Assembly: GCA_964016985.1 (NCBI GenBank)
Contig: OZ024834.1
Span: forward strand, 80,801,211 to 80,865,210
Origin: Anodontia alba
Lineage: Eukaryota > Mollusca > Bivalvia > Lucinida > Lucinidae
Length of the DNA stretch: 64,000 nt
Direction of reading: 5' to 3'
A program made the translations under genes and the position numbers. Under the pieces are notes generated by a model that saw only the letters and a list, made by a program, of their open reading frames with translations, did not search any database and was not told where the DNA came from. Below are positions 42,521 through 52,127 of the stretch, one piece after another; position 1 is the stretch's first letter, and each line of letters starts with the position of its first letter.

Positions 42521-42974
42521 TTTGTTGTTTTTTTTTTTTTTTTTTTTTTTGTAGTTATTGATGCACTCAAATTGCAAATTAAGAGGTGTCATATGACAAC
42601 TACTTGTGGTTATTTTAAAATGACGATGCATCCAGACAGATGCAAATGCCACATGTGCGTTTTCATTCTTGCAGATTTCTTGAATAAATTTCAGATTAAT
42701 ATTCTCAAAGAAAGGTTTATTTATTTTCTACTTTCTAACAAGTCTGCAGTAGGAAACCCCCTGTTGTATGCTAAGACGTAAAATATTGCGTGACATCGCT
42801 TGTAAACAAAACAAAACACATGCGCAGAAAACAGTTTTACCCTATCAAACAGATCTTTTTTTTTTTTCCACCAAAATGCAGTCTCAATTCATATGGTACA
42901 AAAAATTACTGAAAATTTTGGCAATTTTTTTTATGTCTTAGGGTCATGAAAATTAATTATTTTTTACGAATTGT

Positions 42975-43025
42975 AAGGATGTCCCAATACCTTAGATGTC
43001 CCAATACTTAGATATATTACGGTAA
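42975..43025. mobile_element. Family A right terminus, doubled
   Basis: GGATGTCCCAATACCTTAGA is followed at once by GATGTCCCAATACTTAGATA, two copies of the A end. Confidence 0.5.
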
Positions 43026-44110
43026 TCAAAATATGATGGAACTGGTGAGGCCATCATGAACTATCCCATAAAACATGGTAAGTAGTGTATCATACAGTCT
43101 GTGCTCGAGGAGCTGTCATCCAAGATTACTCAACATCCCAGTAAAATACACTCCTATACTATAAAACGACTACTTTATGAGGATCATTTCAACTCTTTCA
43201 GTTTACTCTTTTGTATGTGGGCTCCATACAGATGCATGTTCAACCTGGAGAAGTGTGATTATACCATATAATATTGTTTAATATGGACGAACAGGCTGAT
43301 GTCATAACCACTATTGCTTTCCCTCCATGAACGGCTATTCCCCAGTTTTTATCCTTGTAGATTTATCATTTATCAATTGACAAAACTTGAAAAATTGTCA
43401 AGATACTTAAAAACCAATTACTTTTGGTAAGAGGGAATAAGCTTTTCCAATGCTCATTATTAGAATTTAATGACTCTAAACATATTAGCTAAAATTTGGT
43501 TACTTTAGGCAAAGAAAACCAAGGTAATCATCAAATAACCCAAAATGGCAGATTTGGTAACTTTCTTAGGTTTCTTTTGCCTGAAGAGTTCCATGCCAAT
43601 CGTCCTTATATACCATTATTATTTTCTGGCTGGACAGTACTCACATCTAGTAACTACCTAGTACAATGAGTGACTGCGAGGAATATGTGCAGATGATAGA
43701 AATAAAACTAATTTCATTTTTGCATTTGCTGATCTACTATTATTAAGTCAGACAAAAACACGGGCTTATGCTGTCATGTATACATAAAAGACATAAAATA
43801 AATTTGGTCAACAAAGGGGTAGTTCTCAGCAGGCTATAGTCAATATTTTTGACTAGCCACAACTCCCCGCACGGGACAAGATAAAAGGTCTTGAATATAC
43901 TTCAAATTCGTACATCTAATCATAGGTTTACTCAAGCATACACACTGTTCACATCAGAAAGCCAGTATTCACCCCACCCACCATGTGAAAACCGAAAACA
44001 CAAATATCGCGCACCTTGTTGCAATTAAAAGGGACAATATCTTGTAGAAGGAGAATAGCTGAATAAAATCATGGCACAATTCCATCAATATATTAAACAC
44101 TTCAATACAA
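43026..44110. other. Low-repeat stretch, no supported gene
   Basis: About 1.1 kb free of MITEs; small hairpin TAGTCAATATTTTTGACTA near 43838. If the promoter-like site at 44.2 kb is real this would be intron 1 on the minus strand. Confidence 0.3.
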
Positions 44111-44123
44111 AACAATACTTTAC

Positions 44124-44285
44124 CTCTGAAACTCGTGAAGACAGAAGAGCAAATCTATAAATCACGTTCTTTCTTCTAATTTTAATTGTCAAATAATTTG
44201 TTGACCACCATTTTGATTCATGACGTCAATTTTTTTCGGTTTCTGATTGGTCAGCCATAGCGGTGTCTAAATTGGCGCGATGCGG
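44124..44285 (-). promoter_or_regulatory. Promoter-like cluster with candidate first exon
   Basis: Read on the minus strand: CGCGCCAA (E2F-like, 44272-44279), CCAAT (44246-44250) and a consensus CRE TGACGTCA (44221-44228), followed downstream by a stretch ending at a good 5' splice site, TTTCAGAG|GTAAAGT (exon end 44124). The order and spacing suit a compact promoter with a short non-coding first exon. Motifs this short also occur by chance, and no downstream exon was identified. Confidence 0.3.
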
Positions 44286-44334
44286 TGCTTAGTCTTGCTG
44301 CAAGGAGAGCCGCAAGGCACAGTTTAACCTCTAC

Positions 44335-44515
44335 CTATCAATGATCGGCAAATTCTGCAGACGACAAATTCATGGTATTTTTCGTATTTTTCATAGAAAG
44401 TACTTTGTCATTTTCTGAAGAGATAATCTGCATGGAATGTCAAAGTCTGTTCTCTGGGGAAAATATTTAAAAATGTCGTCTGCTGAAATTTATCAACACA
44501 GCATGCTAAGCGCTA
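44335..44515. mobile_element. Family D element, decayed
   Basis: CAAATTCTGCAGACGACAAA at left, GCATGGAATGTCAAAGTCTG centre, AATGTCGTCTGCTGAAATTT and CAGCATGCTAAGCGC at right. Confidence 0.6.
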
Positions 44516-44559
44516 AAAAATAAATAAAAAATAAAAAAAAAAGTCTGCATGACAAATTC

Positions 44560-44750
44560 AGGGCAAAACTTCCAGCAGACATTTTGAAATATTTATATTT
44601 TACCCAGGTAATAGTTTTTTCTCCTTTCGAAATGCAAATTGTCTCCTTAGAAAACAATTTGCATGAAAAATGTCAAAGCTTATTTTCTAAAGAAAACATT
44701 CATCAGGGACGTTGTCGTCTGCTGAATTAGCCCATATAGTGGTAAAGGTT
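44560..44750. mobile_element. Family D element
   Basis: ACTTCCAGCAGACATTTTG, CGAAATGCAAATTGTCTCC/AACAATTTGCATG, GTTGTCGTCTGCTGAATTAG. Its right end is repeated at 45345-45395 as part of a tandem duplication. Confidence 0.65.
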
Positions 44751-45017
44751 AAAGGTTAAAATGCAGTTTTGTTATGCTTCCAGATTTCTTCTTTCAAATA
44801 AGACAAATTGACAGATTTTGGATATAATACGGTAGTTTTGTTTTGAAACCCGAATAAAAATAGAATAGATCTACCCTGGGCCATCCACCACCCCTAGGAT
44901 CTACCAGTTTTTCAATGTGATTTTCACGATGACTCAAACTCGACAAGTCATTTCTACTTTTGTTTCAATACCTAAGAAAAGAATTGAGGCCTTAGAAATG
45001 ATATGCTGCATAGACTA

Positions 45018-45127
45018 TCCCAGTGGGCACACAACGTTAAAATGACGTCGTATCAACGTCGATGCGACGTGATGACGTCGCATCGACGTTGATACGACGT
45101 CATTTTGATGTTGTGTGCCCACTGGGA
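45018..45127. mobile_element. 110-bp near-perfect palindromic MITE, TA target
   Basis: TCCCAGTGGGCACACAACGT starts it and GTTGTGTGCCCACTGGGA ends it; 53-bp arms differ at two positions around a GATG loop. TA at 45016-45017 and 45128-45129. It is rich in CpG (GACGTCG words), so it is probably young. The second unit of the duplication (AAACTACAATACAAC, about 45901) is the empty site. Confidence 0.9.
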
Positions 45128-45201
45128 TAATACAACTTGCAGTTGTGCCACATCACCAATGAGGAGGTACCAAGATTTTATCGGCTCTCATTATAAGCTC
45201 C

Positions 45202-45267
45202 TCACTCAGGATCAAACCACAGAAACGCAGACTGTACGGTCACATCTCGTCTTCCTCCGGCATGTTT
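45202..45267 (-). CDS. Candidate terminal exon, copy 1
   Basis: Minus-strand sequence has a pyrimidine-rich tract ending TTGTTCCTTGCAG, a good 3' splice site, followed by 21 codons (KHAGGRRDVTVQSAFLWFDP + E) and a TGA at 45202-45204. It differs from copy 2 (45980-46045) at 3 of 66 bases; two are silent third-position changes and one is Phe/Leu. The intron flank upstream differs much more (about 8 of 43 bases). That pattern suggests coding constraint. No upstream exon and no known family were found; the frame is inferred. Confidence 0.4.
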   Translation of the reverse strand, partial: KHAGGRRDVTVQSAFLWFDPE

Positions 45268-45629
45268 CTGCAAGGAACAATTGAAAGGATAAGAGGAAAT
45301 GACAGGCAAAAGAAAAAAAAGATAGAAAGAAAACAAAAAATTTCAGCATGGACTTTGTCGTATGCTGAATTAGCCCATATTGTGGTAAAGGTTAATGGTT
45401 AAAATGCAGTTTTGTTATGCTTCCAGCTTTATTCTTTCAAATAAGACAAATTGACAGGTACGTAGTTGTGTTTTGAAAAACGAATAACGATAGAAAACAG
45501 TTATTCAATGTGCATTTTCATCCCAAACTCGCCACAAGTTATTTCCTCGGTTATTTCTTCTGTTTGTTTCAAAACCTAAAAAAAGCTCAGAAAAAAGTGC
45601 AGCACTCAGAAAAGAACTGAGGCCTTTTA

Positions 45630-45867
45630 AATCTGTCCGCTATTTGTGAATGAATGTGTCCTGGTGAATGAATATCATTAGATGAATCACCAGCCTGAAA
45701 ATTCTGAATTCTGAAACTTAATCTTACCCTTACTAAAATATTTCAGATACATGTATAGTTATGCTGAATATGATCCATCAACTAACCTAAGCTAACTCTA
45801 ACTTTTAGTGTAGTTGATAGGTGTGTACACTCACATTCTGAGGTCAGTAAATGATGGCGGACAGATT
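45630..45867. mobile_element. Inserted element with AATCTGTCCGC ends
   Basis: AATCTGTCCGC (45630-45640) and GCGGACAGATT (45857-45867) are perfect 11-bp inverted repeats. The segment is absent from the first unit of the duplication (GAGGCCTTAGAAATGATATG). No clear target duplication. Confidence 0.6.
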
Positions 45868-45979
45868 CTAAAGTCTTGACGAAATGATATGCTGCCATAA
45901 ACTACAATACAACTTGCAGCTGTACCACATCACCAAATGTGGAGGTATCAAGATGTAATCGGCTCTCATTATAAGCTCC

Positions 45980-46045
45980 TCACTCAGGATCAAGCCACAG
46001 AAACGCTGATTGTACGGTCACATCTCGTCTTCCTCCGGCATGTTT
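45980..46045 (-). CDS. Candidate terminal exon, copy 2
   Basis: Same structure as copy 1: acceptor TTTTCCTTGCAG, 21 codons ending AFLWLDPE, and TGA at 45980-45982. The open frame continues upstream through the (CA)n tract, but that part is not shared with copy 1 and is not credible as coding. The two exons are 778 bp apart on the same strand, so tandem alternative last exons or a gene duplicate are both possible. Confidence 0.4.
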   Translation of the reverse strand, partial: KHAGGRRDVTVQSAFLWLDPE

Positions 46046-46091
46046 CTGCAAGGAAAAGTTGAAGGGACTAGAGGAAGAGACAGGCAAATGA

Positions 46092-46096
<5 letters not shown>

Positions 46097-46147
<51 letters not shown>
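46097..46147 (+). repeat. (AC)n microsatellite
   Basis: 51 bp of uninterrupted AC. Confidence 0.98.
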
Positions 46148-46148
<1 letters not shown>

Positions 46149-46259
46149 GAAATTCCTCGAATGGCTATGCCGCGACTGCTGGTGGTGTTCAAGAAACGGA
46201 GCAAAACGCACAGACAAAACATTATTCAGGGTTAAGTCAAGATCATTAGTCATTAGTCA

Positions 46260-46470
46260 AGGCCAGTAACGGTCGATGACAGTGGTCAGGTGCATCATGG
46301 CGGATGTTTGTATGAAGTTTCATTAGCCTAGAAGGCTTGGTGTTTGAGAAACGGAGCTAAACGCGCAGACTTTACATTGTCGACGCCGACGCCGACGCCA
46401 ACGCCATCGACGACGCCGGGAAGTGATCCCTATGTCGTTCCCGCTTGCTAAAGCAGTCGCGGCAAAAAAA
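46260..46470. repeat. Dispersed repeat with GACGCC runs
   Basis: ATGAAGTTTCATTAGCCTAG, GAGAAACGGAGCTAAACGCG and CGACGCCGACGCCGACGCC. GAAACGGAGCAAAACGCAC also occurs at 46193, so part of it is repeated. Confidence 0.5.
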
Positions 46471-46649
46471 CAAAAAAAAACAAACAAAAACATGGAAATG
46501 TCACATCAACACCCCTTTTTAATAAAGACCTTTGATTTCTTTCTTAAAATTGATACGATACGATAGTCTCAAACCTCTGTTTTGTCAGTTTTTTTAAATG
46601 GTTGGGGTGTAGGCTAACTCTAGCCGATTTCTGATCATAGGGTACAAAA

Positions 46650-46990
46650 ATTGTACCAGGGACAAATTAAGGACATGGAACAACTGCTTAACAGTAATGT
46701 ACGAACTGTCTCTGTCTTCTTCAATACACAAAAATACAAGTGAAGATACCTAGGAAATGCCACAATCACGTGGTACCGCCTTCCCGAGTCACCAAAAAAG
46801 GGAGAGATGAGGTACACATAATAACAAAACACACGGCAGAAATGAAACCAACGACGCACAAACAAATAAGAACGACAACAGAGGAACCGCCTTGGAACGG
46901 TAAGTAGGAAAATCACTAGGGGCTTAAACCAGTTTTATTCGCGCGAAACCTCACCCCACCCTTAATTCTGATGTAGGTCCAAAAAAGACT
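46650..46990 (-). pseudogene. Diverged copy of the RT-element tail
   Basis: TGCCACAATCACGTGGTACC, ACCGCCTTGGAACGGTAAGT and GCTTAAACCAGTTTTATTCG follow the order of the 47.8-48.4 kb tail (GTGCCACAATCAC, ACCGCCTTAGAACGGTCGGT, GTTTAAAGCACTTTTACAGC). Much more diverged than the copy at 55.4 kb. A 93-codon ORF here is unsupported. Confidence 0.5.
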
Positions 46991-47164
46991 AGTTAAAGAT
47001 AGTGTTGCTGCCGATAATCGAATATAATCGATCATCAGTCACTTTTACTTCGCGTGACTAATGATCGGAAAGAATCTTAAAGTCGACTATTCGGATTTTT
47101 TTTTATTTTTAAAAACATTTTTTCCCACTTTTTATTGTAATAGGCAAGTTGTAAAAAAGTTATA

Positions 47165-47335
47165 GACAAGAAGAACTGATATTTTTTGTTTATTTCTCCA
47201 TGAAATCATATGCTGTGGGTACTCATTAGAAGCACCTCGAGGCGCTTCTAATGAGTACCCACAACACATGTTTACATGGCGAAAAAAAAAATCTGGATAC
47301 CCTTTTATCGATCTGTAGCTATGTATAAGTACCTG
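47165..47335. mobile_element. Family E palindromic MITE
   Basis: GGGTACTCATTAGAAGCACC and GGCGCTTCTAATGAGTACCC pair almost perfectly; right end ATCGATCTGTAGCTATG. Confidence 0.7.
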
Positions 47336-47660
47336 GAAGATGGTATAAGTAAGACTGTATATATTTTCTACAAGTCAATTTTTAATCGATGATCATTCGG
47401 TTTTAAAAATGGATGATCGTCTATGAAATTATGGCCGATTCCCAACACTAGTTAGATAGATCCGGCAAAATAAAGAGAAACAAATGCAAGGTTATCAGTG
47501 ATGCCTCGTTTACGATAGAGTAAATGCATTGAAATGAAGTGAAACGCTAAAGTTTGAGTGACTCAGTCCTCAGACTGAATGACGGGATCCAGACAATCTG
47601 AATCAGCAGATTGGCGAGTGACTGTCGATGTTTGTGGACCGTAGCTTCTACTTTGTTTCA
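47336..47660. other. No recognisable feature
   Basis: Contains TCGATGATCATTCGGTT-type words also seen near 47040; otherwise nothing. Confidence 0.3.
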
Positions 47661-47665
47661 TCATA

Positions 47666-47713
47666 GTGTATGTGTGTGTGTGTGTGTGTGCGTGTGTGTG
47701 TGTGCGTGTGTGT
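47666..47713 (+). repeat. (TG)n microsatellite with CG interruptions
   Basis: TG repeats broken twice by CG. Confidence 0.95.
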
Positions 47714-47775
47714 TTTGCGATGGTGTTTCCCTGATTAAGTAAAGAGGGGACTCCTGCGTGGACCGAACACATATT

Positions 47776-48366
47776 AGTAAAAAAGGTAAGAGAAAAGTCC
47801 AGGGAGTGCCACAATCACAAACCGCAGCCCTTCCCAGACCCCAAGAGGAAGAGGAAACCGACAAATCTAAACAAGCACAAACCGAACAAACGTACGAAAA
47901 GCACTAAGATTAGCTCTCTCTTCCCCAAGCGAGGTAATCGCAATACTAAAAGGACTGAAAAACACAAGCACAAAATGACACACGGAAAGACATACAACAA
48001 ATCGCCTCGTAGAATAAACCACAAAGTAACAAAGAGTAAGACTAACACCGGGACCACCGCCTTAGAACGGTCGGTAGAGCAAACCAGCGTGGGGTTTAAA
48101 GCACTTTTACAGCTAGCTAACTTCACCCTGGGTCCAGATGCTACTCTTAATACAGAAATACATAAAAATTCGGTTCGCATAAAGGCTCCCAACTCAGTCA
48201 ATGCATCAAAGCGAAAACATAAAAATCAAATTAATCACTTTAATAAACAAAGACGAGTACTCAAGGCTAATTCTACTGTATGCCAGAGTAAATGAAAACC
48301 AATAGCTGAACCACGGTGGGCCAAGCCAAAGATATATCTTCAACCCCCAACCCACTGGTTAAAGTT
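47776..48366 (-). mobile_element. 3' tail of a reverse-transcriptase element
   Basis: About 590 bp follow the RT stop codon on the minus strand and end at a CTTACC plus T-run. The same tail, about 97% identical, recurs alone at 55413-56075. Both strands are largely open: minus, a hydrophobic 128-codon ORF (47815-48201); plus, a Lys/Arg/Asn-rich 106-codon ORF (47975-48295) whose frame extends upstream. In the second copy both frames are broken by a single-base loss and a G-run insertion. Which, if either, is a protein is unknown. Confidence 0.65.
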
Positions 48367-49345
48367 TTACGAAGAGGTCGTCATTGAGTCTGAGGCCCGA
48401 ACCGCCGTCGTGCAATTAAAGAGTAAAGTATAGCCATCAACAATGATTGGGTTGACAACTAGGCATGTAGTCTGCCGCATAATATCCAGGCTATAGACAA
48501 TTCTTTTATAACGGTTATTAAGTTTTCTGAATTGCTCCGAAAAGTTAGATTTACCTACAATTTTTCTAAATCTGTACACTAAGTCACCGTAAAATTCGGG
48601 TTCCGATATACCTTGTTGCAGAAGTATTTTCAGACTGACGCTATATTTTTCTAACAAGCCACTGTGTCTGCGATAAAATTTCGAAAACGCCTTACGAAGT
48701 TTTAAAATAACGATAGCCCTGCCTAAGAAGTTTGACAGTAAAGGCTTTATTACGGTAGTTAAAGTCATTAAGATTTGAAGAAGCTCTGGCGACTCTTATA
48801 AGTTGAGATATGTATACCCCATGTGAGGTACGCCGGGGGACATCGCCATCCAAAAAAGGGAAATTGACTATATCGAAATCAAAATCGTCCCGTTTATCAT
48901 AAATTTAGGTGGAAACTGTACCATTAGATATACATAGATTCAAATCCAAAAAGGTGCCTCGGTATCGGAAGAATTTGCTCTATTTAATTAGAGTTCTGTA
49001 GGGTATATCCGGTCTACCATTTGGTCAAAGTAAATATTGTCAATATTTAATAAATCGTCAAGGTATCTTGACGTTGAATTGAAAGCCTCAATAATGTCAG
49101 CCTGATTTTCACGTGAGAGAGACTTCATGAAATCTCTCTCATAACAAAAACGAAACAAATCTGCAACAAGAGGAGCACAATTAGTTCCCATCGGAATACC
49201 AATAGTTTATCTATAAACTTTAGTTCCAAATCTAATAAAAATATTATCCAAAAGATAAACAAGGGCATCACAGACTTTTTTACACGACCATAAATTGTGA
49301 TTATTATATACATCAGAAGTGAAAAAAAGCACATTCTTCAGGGCG
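48367..49345 (-). pseudogene. Reverse-transcriptase pseudogene, 5'-truncated
   Basis: The minus strand encodes RT palm motifs: a PMGTNCAPL segment near 49165-49195 and the catalytic YLDD at 49054-49065, followed by a conserved LVVNPI / LFNCTT C-terminus (about 48400-48450). It is dead: in-frame stops occur just before the PMGTN motif, after IYPTEL (48988) and within the next 40 codons, and there are two frameshifts (about 48945 and 48755). The N-terminal half is missing beyond 49345. I recognise the family from invertebrate genomes, but its class (Penelope-like or another group) is unresolved. Confidence 0.75.
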
Positions 49346-49590
49346 TCCAACTGATACTGGCTTACAGTTGGGCAAGGCCTGCTATCCTTGTAGCAGGTTA
49401 GGGTAGAGGGGGAATGCTTTTACTTCTTCTGTTTCTTCACTTTCATTCCCGTTCCTCTTTCTTCCTTGTCGCTCACTTTCATCTCTTCTACTATCTCTTC
49501 TATCTCTTTTCTCCCTTTCTCGGGGGGACAACCCACTAGGGTTGGCGTGTCGTTAAACTCCAACACAATCAATCAATGGTTCCCCAGTTT
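49346..49590 (+). mobile_element. LINE/SINE 3' end with AATC tail
   Basis: GGCAAGGCCTGCTATCCTTG, pyrimidine-rich TCTTC runs, and GGCGTGTCGTTAAACTCCAA ending CACAATCAATCAATGG. ACGTTAAAC + (AATC)n is a common non-LTR element tail pattern. Confidence 0.4.
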
Positions 49591-49704
49591 CAGTTTTCTT
49601 TGTTTATATATCGGTTATTGCAATTGTGATGTTTTGTTTTGTCAGAATTTGTTCATTATCTCTTCAGATACACTTTTTGTGACGCCGTGTTTGCTTTGCT
49701 GCAC

Positions 49705-49790
49705 ATCAAATCCTTTTCTGAAAAAGGATTTCAATCTATAAGGGAAGAATTTGCTCTCTCTAAGAGCAAATTCTTTCCTTATATATAGTG
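49705..49790. repeat. Two adjacent hairpins
   Basis: AAATCCTTTT/AAAAGGATTT around CTGA (about 49707-49730), then TATAAGGGAAGAATTTGCTC against GAGCAAATTCTTTCCTTATA around TCTCTAA (49738-49785). The host element is not identified. Confidence 0.7.
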
Positions 49791-49860
49791 GACCCCTTTT
49801 TAGAAGGCAAACCAATTTTGACAGAGTTGTCTCTCCTAAAAGTGGACCGGTTCCCCTTAA

Positions 49861-50061
49861 CCACTGTCCTGCTGAACCTATATCCTGTTTTGCAAACAGT
49901 GTAGATCCAGATCAGTTGGCTTCTGAAGAAGCCAACTGATCTGGATCTGCACTGTTTGCCATCAAGTATGCAAATTTATAACAACAATCTGGACCAAATA
50001 AACTGATCGGCTGAAAATTAGAATTGGGCGTGGCATCCTAATTTATTCAGCAGGACAAGGA
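49861..50061 (-). mobile_element. Family B MITE, reverse orientation
   Basis: TTAA at 49857-49860 and 50062-50065. Ends CCACTGTCCTGCTGAA and TTCAGCAGGACAAGG; hairpin core GTTGGCTTCTGAAGAAGCCAAC. Confidence 0.8.
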
Positions 50062-50065
50062 TTAA

Positions 50066-50817
50066 GAAGAAACAAACAAGAACTGTAGACTCCACAGATA
50101 ATAACATGTTTATGGTAGTGGCTATTTTGAAAATCGAATACCGCTAAAGCCGGAGCTGCGGGGCGTATGCAGACTCGCAAACTACATTTCTGCATATGAA
50201 GAGACGTCACAAATAATAAAATGTTCTCTCATAGGTGCGGCTTCTTTGGATTCTCTAGATACCATTGAAGGGTTCTTACTGAGAACATCAAGGGCTTCTG
50301 CTGTCTAGATGAAATTTCTGATATGCAATCTACTGTCCTTTCGATATCACTCGGAAAGACGTTTTTTTTTATTTATTTATTTATTTTTTTTTTTATTATT
50401 TTTTTTTTTTTTTTTTTTTATCTTTTTTGGGGGAGGGGGCCGGGTGCGGCTGGCGTTTTATTTAAATGAAAGTATTTTCTTCTGGTTGGCCATATCTTAT
50501 CAGAAACCATTTGTCGTTTCTGTTTCTGTGTTTTGTTCTCAAATATTTTCTCTAAAATTTACGGCCATAAATTGGTCTGACCCACAGCAATATCTATCGT
50601 GAAGCGAACTTTTTTTTTTTATTTTTGTCTGAGAAAATATCTTTTACTTTTCTTGGCTGGATTTGAATTATTGAGCTTTCACAATATTGTGAAAATTTCA
50701 GAAACATAGAACAAGCGGAACTTGTTGAAAATCTGCCTCCAAGTTACCTACCCTACAGTACCTTATGCATACTTTGCATACATTTTACTATTGGAAAATG
50801 TGAAAATGTTTGATTTT
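50066..50817. other. No gene; T-rich tract
   Basis: A T-rich run at 50360-50420 and a GGGGGAGGGGGCCGGG stretch lie between unremarkable sequences. Confidence 0.35.
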
Positions 50818-51341
50818 TAGCTCGCCTGGACTTTGTCCCTGGAGAGCTTATGTTGTCACCCAGTCGTTGGCGTCGGTGTCTGTCCGCGTCCGCACTGTAT
50901 GATCGGCGTCCGCGTTAGCACAATGTTTAAGTTTTCAAAGATGTGCATAGTTCGTTTTAATTATTTAAGGTACTACTTTCATATTTGGCCTACACCTACA
51001 CCTTTCAATAGCATACACCTAGTCCCTAAGTTAGACCCTCTATATAGGTCAAGGTCAGTTTACACTTTGTAGTAGTCGAGTAGTAGTAGTAGTCAGATTT
51101 TTAACGCTGCCAGGCAACTGAGTCACATAGAGGCAGCGCCAGATAAATCTGGATTAGTTTATATGGACTACTGGGTTGGCTTGAAACTGTGCCTAGTTAT
51201 AATTTATAACTAGGCCACCTCGCCCAAACACAGAGTGCGTGCACGTCCGGACACGGTGCGGGCGTGTCCAGACCTCGTGCTAGAGTAGTAGTCCAGTCTG
51301 TAAGTTGCAGAATTTTGAACATCGGTCAAAAAGATTGAGCT

Positions 51342-51402
51342 TTTAATCTCGTACCTAATGCGTGTCAGTTCCGACTGCATGATGCATTAGGTACTCAGCT
51401 CG
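51342..51402. repeat. Inverted repeat GTACCTAATGC
   Basis: CGTACCTAATGC and GCATTAGGTAC form 11-bp arms about 20 bp apart, between the CDS segment and the left array part. Confidence 0.7.
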
Positions 51403-51469
51403 AGTCGTGCGAAAGTTTCAGACACTAGCCACATGTCAGTCGATCGGACGCCGGAAAGGGTGTAAGGTG

Positions 51470-51655
51470 AATGTCCTCACCCAGGAGCCGAAAGGGTGTC
51501 CTCACACAGGAGCAGGGAGGGTGTCCTCACCCAGGAGCAGAGAGGGTGTCCTCACCCAGGAGCCGAGAGGGTGTCCTCACCCAGAAGCCGATAGGGTGTC
51601 CTCACCCGATAGAGTGTCCTCACGCTTACCTTAGGGTGTCCTCACCCTAAGTAGG
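51470..51655 (+). repeat. 25-bp minisatellite
   Basis: Seven or so units of GGGTGTCCTCACCCAGGAGC + AGAGA. The 25-bp period shifts frame every unit, so the 75-codon ORF through it is spurious. Confidence 0.9.
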
Positions 51656-51677
51656 TCAGTGCCGAATGATGTCTTCT

Positions 51678-52127
51678 CTAAAGGACGCGTCGATCTAGTC
51701 CTTGGTGGCCAGCCGGTAGAGTCGTATCTGTCCCCCAGGGTCCACGCAGGCTTGTTCTAGGTGGTTGTACCATGAAATGATGTTCTCCTGCGATGTGCCC
51801 TTTTTCCAGCTTCTTCTCTATGTGCTCGTAGATGTTCTCGACGTAGAACTTGTTGGTGGGTCCTTTCACCATGACCCATTTCTTGTCGTTGGCGTTGAGC
51901 TTGTACAGGAAGAAAGCTGGAAGATCTATGTTGATCGTCTCATCTGGTCGTTGGAGACGTTGGGCATTGACGATCACAGTGTCGGAGTTCATCATGCGGA
52001 CGTTGTAGACTTCCTGGAGGTCATACTTCTCATGTATAGGATATGAGAAGTCGAAGCTGTCGTAGCGGGTACGGTTCTTCTTCTTGTTGGCTGGCGCTGT
52101 TGGAGACTGCGTCCTTGACTTCTTCAT
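51678..52127 (-). CDS. Unrecognised ORF, C-terminal part of an overlapping pair
   Basis: A 149-codon ORF, GC-rich against an AT-rich background. It begins MKKSRTQSPTAPANKKKNRT and has an ordered-looking middle (about residues 25-120: YDSFDFSYPIHEKYDLQEVY ... LPAFFLYKLNANDKKWVMV ... YEHIEKKLEKGHIAGEH). Its ATG overlaps the stop of the upstream ORF (ATGA), one base back in frame. The simplest reading is one ~290-residue protein broken by a single-base change; two proteins or a programmed slip are alternatives. No domain is recognised. I have the impression of similar predicted proteins in bivalves, from memory only. Confidence 0.5.
   Translation of the reverse strand: MKKSRTQSPTAPANKKKNRTRYDSFDFSYPIHEKYDLQEVYNVRMMNSDTVIVNAQRLQRPDETINIDLPAFFLYKLNANDKKWVMVKGPTNKFYVENIYEHIEKKLEKGHIAGEHHFMVQPPRTSLRGPWGTDTTLPAGHQGLDRRVL

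Larger units (their letters stand above)
44700..46096 (+). repeat. Tandem duplication (units ~44700-45343 and ~45345-46096)
   Basis: Both units run GTCGTCTGCTGAATTAGCCC-like D end, AAAATGCAGTTTTGTTATGC, CAAATAAGACAAATTGACAG, AATGATATGCTGC, CAATACAACTTGCAG and CTCATTATAAGCTCCTCACT in the same order. Each unit has one private insertion: 45018-45127 in the first, about 45630-45867 in the second. Each carries one copy of the candidate exon. Confidence 0.85.

Noticed and set aside
42404..42781. 125-codon plus-strand ORF
   Set aside because: It begins in a family H end, continues through family J and a 28-T run (poly-Phe), and shows no domain.
46010..46249. ORFs on both strands with Thr-His or Cys-Val repeats
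   Set aside because: They are translations of the (AC)n microsatellite. Only the 66-bp segment shared with the duplicate is retained as a candidate exon.
47815..48201. Hydrophobic 128-codon ORF as a membrane protein gene
   Set aside because: It is the strand opposite a Lys/Arg-rich frame in an RT-element tail, and it is broken in the second copy. Reported as part of the tail rather than as a gene.
51407..51634. 75-codon ORF in the 25-bp minisatellite
   Set aside because: A 25-bp period changes frame at each unit, so the protein is not repeat-coherent.
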